A stretch of 64,000 bases of DNA from Spinellus fusiger (taxonomy: Eukaryota > Mucoromycota > Mucoromycetes > Mucorales > Phycomycetaceae): the NCBI GenBank assembly GCA_025094145.1, contig JALLLS010000057.1, forward strand, positions 1 through 64,000. Reading direction: 5' to 3'. Numbering within the stretch: position 1 is the first letter of the stretch; each line of letters begins with the position of its first letter. A program made the translations under genes and the position numbers. The notes below the pieces were generated by a model, which saw only the letters and a list, made by a program, of their open reading frames with translations, was not told the DNA's origin and searched no databases. Shown here piece after piece: positions 9,773 to 21,947 of this stretch.

Positions 9773-11823
9773 ATGTCTTCATTCTTGTTATCACTCCCAA
9801 ATCCTCAAGTTATCAGTGAAATCTTGAATGATTCAAAACTACCACTGATGAGTGCCGTGGCTCTTGTTACTGCTGCCTATTCAGTTTATCATATTATGAA
9901 AAAGAACAAAAACCAAGACTTTGGCTCAATCCCAATGCCAAAAGGAAGCTACCCAATTGTTGGTAAGAGCTATACCATGAATTATTGAAAGATTCATCAT
10001 GTATTTTAGGCCATATACCACACCTTGTTAAATCTCTCGAACTTAAACTTCATGAATGGCATAAAGAATTGGGTAAATAGTGTGTTCTATTCATGTTGGC
10101 ATAGATTAACTTATACACTTCCAGGGCCTATTATTCATATCAAGATGGGCGTACAAGATTTCATCATTATATCAGATCCAGGACTTGCCCATAAAGTATT
10201 TGTAACTAATGGGGTCAGCACTTCCTCACGTCCACATAATAAATTTACTAATAAATATAACAGTCATGATGGCAGGTAAAATGCAACAAATCTATGATGT
10301 TTATAGAGATCTAATTTCTACTTTCTCTTTGAACTTTAGAGGCGTTGTTTTTGCTAAATACGGAAAAAGATGGACAGACGCAAGAGCAGCTGGTAAAGGG
10401 AAAAAAACTCATAAGCTCTTAGCTGTATTAACAATTTATCATAGCTACCAATTTCATATCACCCAAAGCTTTGAATGATTCTAATGATGTACTCTTATTT
10501 GAGACAGAATGTCTTGTAAAAGAATTGATGGCACAAACAAAGTCAAAGAAGAGCGTGAATCCATTTAACTATGCTACTTGCGCCTCTCTTAATATAGTAT
10601 TGCGATTATATTGTACGATGCGTGTGGATTCACCTGAAGATCCATTATACAAAGAGATTGTGGATTATATTTGTGTTATTGTACAGAAGACTAGTCTTGA
10701 AGAAGACATAGGCTCATGCATTCCTGCTTTATCTTTTATTGACTACATACGTGGTAAAGATAAGAAAGACAGTGAATGGGTTCGTAATTCACGTGACCCC
10801 CTCATGAAGAAGTTACTTAAAGAAGCCTTTGAGAGCGACACCAATTCAGCCTTCAAAAAGATATATGAATCGAATGAAAAGACCCAATTCGAGGAAAAAG
10901 ATTTGATTGTGATTATGAGTGGGTTGAATTACATAAATATTCTCAGTATTCTACGAGACTAAACTCATTTTTTAGATGACATGATTAGTGCTGGAACAGA
11001 AACTGTTGCTACAACAATTTCGTGGGCTTTCCTTTTCTTATCACACCATCCAGAAATCCAGAAAAAGATCTGTGATGAGATAGACACATTTGTCACCAAA
11101 CATGGACGACTAGCAGATTTCTCAGAACGTGAACATTTCCCCTATATACTGTCTGTTCAAAGAGAATTGCTACGCAGTTTTCCAGTTACTATACTTGGTG
11201 TTCCTCATGTTGTTGATAAAGATAGTTAGTATATGATAAATGCTTAATACTAAAGGAAACTGACTCATCTTTTCTCATTTTATGTAGTCATAATTGATAA
11301 CTATCTGATCAAAAAAGGATCATTACTTTTTAGCAATATGTATACTATGCACCGAAATCCTGATGTTTATTCCGAACCAGATAAATTTATTCCAGAGCGA
11401 TTTATGAACAACAAAAGTACAATGTTTGCATCAGCAAATGGAAACACAAGTGAGCGCGATCAATTCAACTTTGGATGGGGAAGGTAAAAATAAACAGCAT
11501 AACATCACTTATCTTTGATTTACTAATGTTGATGTGTGGCACTATAAAGACGCATTTGCCCTGGAATTTCTCTGGTAATATCTTTAAGAAATATTTGAGT
11601 ATTCTTTTTAACAAAATAATTTTATTTGACTATTCAATAGGTTGAGGCAGAACTCTTTTATATTTATGTCAATCTTTGGTCACGCTGTACAATTGAGCCA
11701 ATGCTTGATTCCAATAATAATCCTGTATATACCGATTATACGACATCTATAAACCATGGCTCGACTTTCCGTCCTATGCCTCATGAATTAAGATTTGTTG
11801 AGCGTCCTGACAAATTACTTTAA
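9773..11823 (+). CDS. Cytochrome P450 monooxygenase
   Basis: Nine exons: 9773-9962, 10010-10072, 10125-10275, 10340-10392, 10445-10918, 10976-11224, 11288-11483, 11550-11574 and 11641-11823. They give 527 residues, normal for a fungal microsomal P450. An N-terminal hydrophobic segment (about residues 25-42) should anchor it in the ER with the catalytic domain in the cytosol. The I-helix oxygen-binding motif AGTET is at about 316-320, the K-helix ExxR within RELLR, and the PERF-type motif precedes the heme loop FGWGRRICPGI, whose Cys at about 462 is the heme ligand. All key residues are present, so the gene looks functional despite relic transposons on both sides. Substrate cannot be inferred. 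Exon 8 is only 25 nt; the exon 5 donor GTGGGT is weak but keeps frame. Confidence 0.9.
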
Positions 11824-12639
11824 AATAAATTATATTGTTAGAACACATAATTAGAGCATCAATTTATTCACTGCCAAATTAGCTAATATTTGCAAACAAT
11901 TATTTAAATGACTTACATGGAGGCTTCTCTGAAAAATACAGGAGATATATATTTAGTAGAATGTAGTATAAAATCTACATCGGGTATCAATGTTCTTTAT
12001 TCTCCAAGTGAATATAAAATGTAGAGGCAGTATTTTAATATTTTAATATTTTAATATTTTGATATATTTATACAGTCAAAACATATAGATGTATAATAGT
12101 TATTGCTTCAATTATAAATTAACTAAAAGAAATATATATATATATATCAGTCCTTGTAAATCACACACCATTTTTATACTAAAATAAATAAATAATATAC
12201 ACTATATCCTTCATTTCTTATAACAATGCCTTTTCTCTGTGTATATTCTGTTCAACACCGTGAACTTCGTTAAAGCGTCTGAGATATATACTAGTTGGCT
12301 AATGAATAATACACAGCCACACTCAATTGAATTTAATACTTGCTGAAAACATGATAAAAAGGGGAAAAGACTTTTATTTTGTATGAAGCTCTTTTTCTTT
12401 ACAAATATTATTAAACTAACACACTATGTTAGATAGATTTTCAGAAACTCACATTTGTGGAGAATGTGAAAAGGCAAAAAATAAAAGATAATTAGACATA
12501 TATTGTCTGTTGAAGACTGTATTTAAATTGGCTGTGATTGTGAGTGTAATTGGGATGAAAAAGCCCATAGTTAGAATAGCATCAGGAACATCAATAAATA
12601 TATATCGCTCTTACATCTAGAGAGTCATGGAAAACCCAT
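11824..12639. other. AT-rich stretch downstream of the P450
   Basis: It contains short homopolymer runs and a TATATATATA tract near 12,136, but no convincing gene or repeat. Confidence 0.5.
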
Positions 12640-13170
12640 AATAATAATAAATGAATGAGAGGGATCTTGGACACCTGGAAAAGGTCATTAGAAAGAGTCC
12701 ATCTGCCTCATACAATCAGCTGGAATTGGAAGTGTTGAGTTGTTGAAGTGGATGTATGTAGAAACACTATTATCAGCTACTGTAAGCAGCTAGGGTTTGT
12801 ATCTTTTTATGTAGATCACAAACTAGCTTTAACTGAAAAAACAAAGATAAATAACTTGACTAAGCAAGTGTGATAGCTGCTCTACTGGGGGCTATGCTAG
12901 ATGGTAGAAAGAGGCATATCGGATTAGGCATTTTGATTACTGACTCACATAAATCCCTGACTTGAGTCCAATTGAACACATAGGGTGGACCTTGGAAAGA
13001 CAGATTGAAGAATGAAGGGTATCTATTACCAATGTAGAAAGTTTGAAAGTTCTAATTACAAAGAAGTATGAGAATATTAGTGTTGAACTTGCATAACAAT
13101 GAGTTCAAAGTATGACTGACAGATATCAGACAGTCATTGATACCAAGAGAGGCCATACAAAGTATTAATT
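12640..13170 (+). pseudogene. Tc1/mariner transposase relic (internally deleted)
   Basis: The left part reads DLGHLEKVIRKSPSASYNQL and then YVDHKLALTEKTKINNLT, matching the paired-like DNA-binding region of Tc1 transposases. The right part reads DLSPIEHIGWTLERQIEE, the region of the last catalytic acidic residue (SPDLNPIEHLW in active elements). The middle, with the first two catalytic Asp residues, is missing. Several stop codons interrupt the frame. Confidence 0.65.
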
Positions 13171-13343
13171 ATTATTTATCTTTTCTATTTTCAATAAATA
13201 AAAGATATTAGGCTTTGGTATGCTTAAGTCTTAAGCTTATAGATCAAATGTGAAGTGTTTTATTTGATGTTGAACATATCCTAAATATTTCGTCCTGAAA
13301 TCTATCTTCAAAAGTATTCAACTCAATTGGGTGTGGCTGTATG

Positions 13344-13715
13344 CACACTTTCTTAAGAAGTAAGTTAATCTTAATTATATACACAATAACTTTTCTTGAG
13401 TAAACCATCTTTAAAATAGATATACAAGATGTTGTGGATAAGTTCATTTGCACAAAAGTCATCTTAACTGTCCAAATAATGATAGATACCAAACAGAAAA
13501 CAAAGACATTGTGATAATATCAAGAAATGGCAGCTTATTTCATAGAATTGGTAAGATAAACCAGCCGTACAATCCTTTGAGCTACATGCTTAAAATACTA
13601 CTGACTCAGACTAATGTACAGAAAAGTAAACCACTTACATTTATTTGGAAAGACCTCTTTAACAGTACAGAGTATATGCTAACATTGAGCAAGGTTGCCT
13701 AAATTTCATACGGCA
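13344..13715 (+). repeat. Dispersed ~390-bp repeat, copy 2 (see 5,015)
   Basis: It matches 5,015-5,400 over most of its length, including the block ending in attgagcaaggttgcct. It is the less deleted of the two copies. No coding capacity. Confidence 0.7.
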
Positions 13716-13734
13716 TAAAGCTATTAGCTTATGA

Positions 13735-13960
13735 TAGATATTAACTTATACTATTCAATGATATCAAAGACTATTTATCTATTCTTTATTATTGTATTTT
13801 CTATCTATTCTCCCTGAACCAAAAAAAGGTTCAAGCCTTCTGGTTTATTCCTCATCCTTCTCTTCCCTAGTGATTTCTGGAGCCTTATTTGACTAAATAA
13901 TAGAAGCCCATAGTTTAGGTAAACTATTTGAAGAAGAAGAATGAAGCGTGTCTTGTTAAG
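13735..13960 (+). repeat. Fragment of a second dispersed repeat (see 30,775-31,640)
   Basis: Two blocks are shared with 30,780-30,850 and 31,500-31,590: one around actattcaatg.tat.aaagactatttat, the other around ggttcaagccttct...cccagtgat. In this copy they are about 70 bp apart; at 30-31 kb they are separated by roughly 650 bp, so this copy is internally deleted or the other carries an insertion. Confidence 0.55.
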
Positions 13961-14135
13961 TTTTGTTATGCAAAAGTATATTACAATATCCGGTAAAGAC
14001 CACTGATAACCTATCTTCCCCTTACTTCAAGAACAGTCCAATCGCTATTTCAATCCCTTCAAATAAATCGTTACTGGAAAATAAAATAAAAATACTGCTT
14101 CTTTCAAATTTTCTCCTCTTCTTCTCTCTTTTGCC

Positions 14136-14807
14136 ATGTCCTTTGGTGCAGTTCAGTCCCTTCGACGCCACCTGTCCAGACCTGTCCTGGGTTCATTAAG
14201 AACACATGCAGTTCCTCTACAAAAGAGTGGCTATACAACACAGCCCCAGTCCAAAAACCTATTGATTCCTACCTGGAACGACTACTTCAAGCTGCGCAAG
14301 AAGCGTCGCATGTTTGAGCTCGTTGCTTATCCTCCTAGCACAATTCTTCCTATTGTCGCCACGGGTTCCTACTGTATGAACCTGCAAGTCGATCCTACAG
14401 AAATCTATCTGGGACTGGATCCTGTGACTGGACTGGGTCTTTTGACGTTAAGCACTGTAAAGTAGTAGCCAATGTCTTTGTAGACGCTTTCTTTGGAATA
14501 GCTGTTGATTGTCTATGCCATAACATAGGGTTTTCTGGGGTTGATTTTAGGACCTTTGCTGGGCGATACTCTCTTCAAGTTGACCAACAGCAAAGTGTTG
14601 CCTGAGATGGAGGTTCGTGACAAGACCTTCCATGAATACATCAAGAAGAACCGCGCAGATGCTCGATTGCATTCTATTCGTAATCCTGTGCCTGATTACT
14701 ATGGTGAAAAGATCCAATCTGTGGCGGATTACAGATCATGGTTGAGAAAACAGCGTGAACATTACCGAAAGGGAGTGTTTGGTGGCAATGTGGATGAGGA
14801 CAACTAG
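14136..14807 (+). CDS. PAM17: PAM17, presequence translocase-associated motor subunit
   Basis: Two exons (14136-14456 and 14529-14807) give 199 residues, the usual PAM17 length. An Arg-rich amphipathic N-terminus is a likely mitochondrial presequence. It is followed by LIPTWNDYFKLRKKRRMFEL and two transmembrane segments (about residues 66-85 and 98-118, the second crossing the splice junction). The matrix-facing C-terminal part contains FHEYIKKNRADARLHSIRNP and PDYYGEKIQSVADYRSWLRK, both characteristic of the family. PAM17 is an inner-membrane protein that organises the TIM23 import motor around Hsp70. The acceptor at 14528 rather than the later TTTTAG was chosen because it completes the second membrane segment in frame. 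Confidence 0.93.
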
Positions 14808-15142
14808 TTAAGAGTGACCTCGTTCGTGGTAGTGAATCAGTGTAGAATCATCTCGAGAGTTCAATAGAGAATTAGTTGAGATTGGTATTGGTACTATTAT
14901 GACTGTGATGTATGGATGTGGAGAGGATAGAAACAGGGATTTGCCCGTGTTTTCTTTTACAGAGGCATTATCATAAGAGATCATCATAGAGTATTGCTAT
15001 TGAATTAGACGAGCACTGCACCCATGGGCTTGGCCTTTTTCTTTCTTTCTTTCTTTCTCTCTCTCTTTATATATTATATTATATTATAGAATAGAGTAGA
15101 ATAGAATAACACAGCACAAATCTACACTAGCTCCATAGCCAT
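14808..15142. other. Convergent intergenic region with microsatellites
   Basis: It lies between the PAM17 stop and the ankyrin-gene stop. It holds a TTTC/TC-rich tract (about 15,040-15,066) and a TATAT tract. No gene is seen; it should contain both 3' UTRs. Confidence 0.6.
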
Positions 15143-18100
15143 TCACTCAACCACTCTCTTTCGCTGTGTTTGAGAAAGAACTTGACTAAGATGAGAAGCA
15201 CGTGAAAGCATTCTCTCTTGCTGACAGGAAGAAAGAGAAGACATACTCGACATGGAAACAGTCGACAGCCGCTTCTTGGGCGCGTTGATCACTACAGACA
15301 AACACCTTTGATCTGGCAATGGCAAATAACAAGATACCCGTGCATGGTGTGTTGTAGGTAGGCGTTGACTTGATTTGGAGTCCAATGACTGTAAACCAAG
15401 ATCCCCTTGACGCACACACACCATAAGGTCCGTCAATTGATCACTCAGCGTCAGTAGAGAGTCATTGTGCCCTACCAAAGCATCTACCTGGGACTCTACT
15501 TTCTCATTAGCACATTGGCGTATGCTCTGTCCAATGTCACACTGCTCTCTTCGGAGATCCACCATCTTCTCCTGCATGTCCTGATGCACAAACTGAAGCT
15601 GCTCCAATTCACGGATGACCCACTCGTGTTTATCATCCGTACGCTCTTTGGTAGTTTGGGGTGCACATTGCGATGGTTGTGTAGGGAGGTGGTCCATGCC
15701 CTGCAAGACTTCATCCACCACCTCCCATACCTTAATGATCTCTTCTTTACGGTGCTGTACAATGGTCTCTAGTTCTGTTTTCAGAGTAAACACTTGACGG
15801 GCCACATTAGCAGCATCATCGTACAGCAGTCTCATCTGCACACGACTTGCTTCAAGTTCAGCACTGGCTTGTCCCAAAGCAGCATGGACTTCTACCAGTC
15901 GTTGGCGTGATTTAGCGAGGTGGTGGCTAGCGACAATCTTGAGACAATAAAGACTGGCATCCAGGCGTGTTAATAGACAAGTGACATCCTGAGAAGAGTG
16001 AATAGAGGGGAAGCTTATATTGGAGGAGAGGGGCACATGTTCTGCTTCTACACAGACTAATTGGCTGTCCTCTTTCCAGTCCTTTTCTACTTGGACAGGA
16101 GGCCTTTGTTCTGTTTCTAATCTTTCCAATAGGCCCTGGAGTAGAACAGGAGGCCGGATCTGCTTGAGTTCTGTTTCCACTGCCTCAAACTCACATTCAA
16201 GGACAAGTTTTTCTGTCTTGAGTTGTCGGGTTTCCTGATCAATAAGGTCTTGGTGCTCAAACAAAGTCTGTGTTGTCTCTAGTACTTTTTGTAATTCAGA
16301 TTCAAGGGAAGGTAGATTGCCTTGGGTGGCCATGGCGTGTTCTAATTGAAGACAGTAGTTGTACATTTGCTGCTTGCTTTGGACAATGGCTTCTTTCTGA
16401 GTCTGAAGAGCATTCAGGTCATTTTGGATTTCACGTAGGTTGGAAGCAAGAATATCAAAGGTCAGTTCAAGGTGATTGAGAGATGTCTGACAGCCATAAA
16501 CACGCCCTACAGGATGTTTAAAGCCTTGCAATGGGGTCATTGGGTTCTTACATGGTGTTGTTGTTGTTGGTGATGGTGGTGATGGTGGTGGAAAAGGAGG
16601 ACTGGGGCTGCTGGGCAAACTCACAAGACGCTCTACTTCTTTCCAATGGGCTTCTATTTCTGCTTGATTCTCTAGATGAGCACTAACAAGTGTTTCTACC
16701 ATACTAGCTACTTCAGCACACAGTCTGCTTCTGTCTTGACGTACAAATACAGGAGAATTCATGGGCAGTATCTTCAGTATTTTCAATGTCTGGAGACCAT
16801 TGGCAAGGGCTTCTTTACTAATCTCTTGTGTCTGTGGTGGAGAATAAGCTACCAATGCCTTTCGCAGTGTCTCTATCTGACTCATCAGACTGTCTTGGTC
16901 TAACTCCAATTGATAGAACCGTCTATCGATGCGCTCAAATACATCAAATAGTTTCTCAATCTTGTCATGCTGTTGTTCTGACATATCCCAATCGATTTGG
17001 TGGGTTTTTTCTATAGCCTCCAGTCTTTCTTTATAATGGAAGATGACTCTTTCTGCTCTTTCTTCTGTACAATCAAACATCTCGTGGGCCTCTCTTAACT
17101 CTGACTTAAGTCGAACTGCAATGTCTCCAATGGCCTCTTCATTCGGATGGGACTGATGAAGAATAGACTCTGTAATGATATTCAGTGCACCTTCAATTGA
17201 ATCTGTCAATGTAGTTTGATAGCGGAAAAAAGTCCTGAGAATCTTATCAAATTCACCATCAATGTCACTTTTGACCATGGAAGTCTCAGCTGTCAAAAAG
17301 GAAGACACAACGGGAGGAAGAGATTCTTGGTAAGACGTCATAGAAGCCACTGTAGATAGAGAGGGAGATCTGTAGAGAGAAGAGATCTCACTGGCAGTTT
17401 CAAAGGGACGAATGCTACCTCCCAAGGAAGTCGTGGAGACTGTTTTCAGAGCCTTTCTACGCTCATTTTCTAAACTGTACAGCTGTCGTAGAATATCATC
17501 CGATCTGCATACATCAATGGCTGTCCATCCCTTTTTATTCTTGGTGGCTAAATCCGCATGGCCCTCTAGCACCAACACTTTAAGAACCTCAGGCACACCA
17601 CCAAATTCAGCGGCAAAATGTAAGGGTGTATTGCCATTGACATCGGCTACAGAGACCAAGGCACCCAATCGAATGAGTAACGATGTACAGAGAGCAAGAT
17701 GTTGCGCCATGGTCTGGTCGTGAATAAGTTCAGGTGTGTCTGGAGTGTGGAGGGTGTCTGAGCGAGAGGCGGCGCTTTGGATAGAAAGACGACGTCCGGG
17801 TAGTACATTTTCAGGCTTCCCCCCTTTTTGGATTCCCCACTTTTTCCCGTCCGTATCCAATCCAAAACGAGCTAAATGGTGGAGCGCAGTTCGGCCATAG
17901 TAGGTCTGTGCATTCATGTCAGCTCCTGCTTGGTACAGCATGGCAATTGTGTCAAGAGAAGGAACGGGCTTTGTACGCATAGCATGATGTAAACAAGTCA
18001 TGCCTGTTTTTGAGTCGTGATGGTTGATAAGGAGGGGTCCTGAGGAAGGCCGATCGTCCTTCTGAAGAGGGGGGGTCCATAGGAGTAGGGCTTGAAGTGA

Positions 18101-19268
18101 TAGATGGTCGTGGTTTTTGATGGCCTGTAGAAATGCATTTTGTATGATCTGTACCAGTGGTAGTGCTTGTGGATCCAGTAGATCAATGGGTGGAATTACA
18201 TTGAATTGAAGATGAGAAAGAGAAGAAGGAAAAGAAGGAAGAGTAGCAATTAATGCTGACAGTTTAGTGTAGTGGATGGGGTATTTTGTACGTGTGGGTG
18301 CATGAAGTAGCTAAGTCGATTGATAATTGATAATACACAGTTGGTAATCCACAGTATAAATAAGTAATAGAGTAATAGGACAATAGGACATGGCATGGGC
18401 CACTTACTGCTACATCTGGTCTTGTGCATCGTAGTGCTTCTTCGCATGCTTGTACAATGTCTGGACTACGCTCAGCATATTGAATGGCAGACCAGCCGTG
18501 ATTATCAGTGGCATCAGGTGATGCCTGGTAACTCAATAGCATCTTCACAATAGGTACATTACCATCTCTTGCTATGCTACCTCTGTTGAGATTCCTTGTC
18601 TACAGCAAGATATTCTATTAGACTTACAGGCATACATAAGGGCTGTGGCTTGTTTACTGTCTGTTCCATCGACATTGATGCGCCCATCATCCAGCAATAA
18701 CTGGATAATGTCTGCTTTTCCAAGATAGCTTGCCAGACAGAGAGGTGTAATTCCTTTGATCTCATACTGTGGACTGTCTAATGTAGAGACATGCAGGTTG
18801 GGATGACGCAGCAGAATACTCTTCATCATCTCGAGATGGTTGGGATGTGTCTGGGAGATAAGGGGAAGATTGGCTGTGTTGATATTCCCTGCTTCCAGAT
18901 CAAGACCATAAATGGCACAAATTAAGGCTGTTCTATGCACTCCCACTATAAGAACATGGAATACAATAATAAGGATTTTACCTTCCACGTCCGTCCTTGC
19001 TATTAATGTCTGCACCTGCACTAAGCAACAGGCGTACCATATCCAGGTAGCCACCCAGGACAGCCACTGTCAATGGTTTGGTGGGATACACTTGGTTGCT
19101 ATGAAGCTGTTGGAGTAGGTGGGGTGTGGCTGCTATCTCTACAGGAATGACAGGAGAGTAAGTATCCTTGGCATTCCATGGCACAGATCCATTGACATCC
19201 ATGCCAGACTGAATCAAGTCCCGGGCCTTCTCAAGGTCATTCTCAGAAACAGCAAGCAGAAGATCCAT
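15143..19268 (-). CDS. Large ankyrin-repeat protein with long C-terminal coiled coils
   Basis: Four exons (19268-18982, 18932-18628, 18571-18408 and 18310-15143) give 1307 residues. The first about 430 residues hold ankyrin repeats, for example RTALICAIYG, KGITPLCLASYLGKADIIQLLLDDG, DNHGWSAIQYA, GMTCLHHAM, YGRTALHHLA and NGNTPLHFAAEFGGVPEVLKVL. A Ser-rich linker follows, then roughly 800 residues dominated by coiled coil, broken by a Pro-rich stretch (SPSPPFPPPSPPSPTTTT). No enzymatic motif is visible; the layout suggests a scaffold or cytoskeleton/membrane adaptor, which is inference. The acceptor for exon 4 (before 18310) is the only nearby one that joins in phase without a stop. The start at 19268 opens directly into the first ankyrin-like helix; an upstream Met in the same frame is possible. 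Confidence 0.85.
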
Positions 19269-19520
19269 TGGAAAGATGAGAATGGAAAATAAGAAATAAG
19301 AAATAAGAAATAAGAAATAAGAAAGAAAATAGATTGGGATTGAGGGAGACAAACAGCTGTTTTTGAATAAGAAATAGACATCATTAAGGGGTAAATAAGA
19401 ATCCCAAATATATGGTCCATAGGGCCGTAGAACCGCATTGACAGCTAGACTACATCTATGAAGCGGAGAGACAATACAAGAAGATAAAAAGGCAACAAGT
19501 GGCTGGTGAATAGACACTGT

Positions 19521-20070
19521 ATGTCTGATTCTTTGGCTGTCTCCTTTGAACGCTTTGACGCATGGTAGGCACTTTCAGATACTTTCAGGCACTACTAACT
19601 CGGTAGTGGGGTTGCATGGAAGAAGCTTAATGATCAGAGCCCACAGGTGCTGCTGTCAATTCTGCCTCTCGGACCCACAAGAGAATCCACTGGGGAAACA
19701 GAGTGCAGTGAACTAAAGGCACTGTTGGGACAATGTAAATAAGAGAAAGAGAAAGGGGAGGTGATTAATAGAAAGGACAAATGCACAGACGAAAAGGTAT
19801 TGGCTAGTATGTACCAAGAGTACTCCCAAGCACAACAGCTGCACACTACACTCCAACACACTACACTCCAACACATGAACAAGCGTCTTGCCATGTATGA
19901 CGAAGAGTATATGCTAAAGGTAACGCACTCTCAGACAAGTAGTATAGGCATTCATAGGAGATTACCAGTCATCCATTGGCTCTATTCTATCTCAACCAGG
20001 CTTTGTGACCCAAAAGCATCTCACTGGCATGATGGCTCTATGGTCAAACGATATTTATATTACAAAATAA
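19521..20070 (+). CDS. Small coiled-coil protein of unknown function
   Basis: Four exons (19521-19564, 19607-19723, 19772-19919 and 19969-20070) give 136 residues. The middle is helical and Gln-rich (EYSQAQQLHTTLQHTTLQHM), and the last exon (SSIGSILSQPGFVTQKHLTG...) reads as genuine coding sequence ending in TAA. Introns are 42-49 nt. Intron 2 needs the weak donor GTTGGG at 19724; using the better-looking GTAAAT at 19735 runs into a stop. It is divergent from the ankyrin gene (253 bp between starts). I recognise no family; subunits of spindle or organelle-tethering complexes have this size and make-up, but that is only a resemblance. Confidence 0.6.
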
Positions 20071-20285
20071 ACAAACAAGCGTCATGTACTAGCCGTCACA
20101 GATTGCCTTGCTCTTCCATTTTGCCTGCTTCTCATTTGTTCTTCATTGTCTGCTCTCTCTCTCTCTCTCTTTTTACTATGCAATACAACATTTGGTAGGC
20201 TTATATCCCTCGGTGGGTGGATAGATACATATATAAATATATAAATAAATAAATAAATAAAAAAGCGTGCACTCATGACGATAGC

Positions 20286-21947
20286 ATGGTCTCTGACTTC
20301 TTTTACCCAAACATGGGTGGAGTAGAAAGCCATCTCTATCTTCTCTCTCAGTGCCTTATCCTCAGGGGCCACAAAGTGAGTCCAATGGCTATTTTAGCGT
20401 TTCAATAAGACATTCCTCCTTCAAGGTGGTCATCATTACCCATGCCTATGGAAATCGCACGGGTGTTCGCTACCTCACCAACGGCCTCAAAGTATACCAT
20501 GTCCCTACCATGGTCATACACTCAGAAGCCACTCTTCCCACTATCTATGGGTTCTTTCCATTGTTCCGTAATATATTAATCCGTGAATCCATCAGTATAG
20601 TCCATGGTCATGGTGCATTCTCCTCTCTTTGCCATGAAAGCATCCTTCATAGCAAGACCATGGGAGTGAAGGCGTGTTTTACAGATCATTCTTTGTTTGG
20701 ATTTGCAGATGCCAGCTCTATTTTGACTAACAAACTGCTCAAATTTACACTGAGTGATATTGATCATGTCATTTGTGTGTCTCATACAAGGTAAGTCGTG
20801 TGTTGGGTGGATGGACATCCTATTGATTTCTGTTTATTGCAATGTATTCCTAGTAAAGAGAATACCGTATTAAGAGCAGCATTGTCCCCAAGAAGTGTTT
20901 CTGTGGTGCCTAATGCGGTAGTAGCATCTCAGTTCAAACCTGATCCATCAGCAGCAGATCCACAATGGAGTAAGCTTAGTGTTCTCTAGTGTGCATTCCT
21001 GTTGAAATATTTTCAGTTACTATTGTAGTCATTAGTCGACAAGTATATCGTAAGGGCATGGATCTGCTGGTGGCCGTCATTCCTCGTATATGCTCCATGT
21101 ACCATAATGTACGGTTTCTTATTGGTGGTGATGGGCCAAAGAGAATTGATCTGGAGCAAATGAGAGAAAACCATCTATTGCATGATAGAGTGGAACTTTT
21201 GGGTCCTATTAAGCACCATGAAGTGCGTAATATTCTTATCCAGGGCAATATATTTCTTAATACTAGCTTAACCGAGGCATTTTGTATTGCTATTGTGGAA
21301 GCAGCCTGTGCTGGGTAAGTGCACCCTATAGCATAGATGGTTGACAAGATAAGTTTGTTAGTTGTAAGCACCAAGGTTGGAGGTGTGCCAGAAGTACTAC
21401 CGAGCCATATGATCAACTATGCTCTACCAGAAGAAGATGGTAAAATATATGATGAGTGCATGAGTGAGTGAGTGAGTGAGTAGGTGGTATTGATACAATC
21501 CAACCTTAGATCTTGTCATTGCTGTTTCCAAATCTATTCATATGATTAAATTTGGAAAAGTAGATCCAAGCCTATTCAATGATGAGCTTAAGGATATGTA
21601 CAGTTGGTCCAATGTAGCCGAACGTACTGAAAAGGTAAAAACGTGTTGGTATCATATATCTTACTGCTTGTTTGTTTGTTTGTTTGTTTGTTTGTTTGTT
21701 TCTGTAGGTGTATGAATTAATTTCTCAGTCTCAGCCATCTCCCTTGATAGAGCGTTTGAGGAGGTATTATGGTTGCGGACTGTATGCTGGAAAGATCTTT
21801 TGTATGGTCATGGCACTGGATTATTTGTTTTGGAGATTCCTGGAGTTTGTATTTCCAAAAGAATCCATTGAACGCGCACAGCCGTTTCCTTATAAGCGGT
21901 ATAGAGAGTATATAGATCGACTACAAACAGAGGATCCTCAGAATTAA
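20286..21947 (+). CDS. GPI3: GPI3/PIG-A, catalytic subunit of phosphatidylinositol N-acetylglucosaminyltransferase
   Basis: Seven exons (20286-20375, 20426-20790, 20854-20969, 21017-21314, 21354-21439, 21510-21634 and 21708-21947) give 439 residues. The protein carries out the first step of GPI-anchor synthesis, moving GlcNAc from UDP-GlcNAc to phosphatidylinositol on the cytosolic face of the ER. Diagnostic segments are [16 protein letters not shown] at the start, [25 protein letters not shown], the GT4 core [15 protein letters not shown] and [10 protein letters not shown], and the donor-binding [14 protein letters not shown] with the EX7E pattern. A hydrophobic segment (about residues 378-395) is the C-terminal membrane anchor. 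A short upstream exon could add a few residues before Met1. Intron 6 contains a GTTT microsatellite. Confidence 0.95.
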
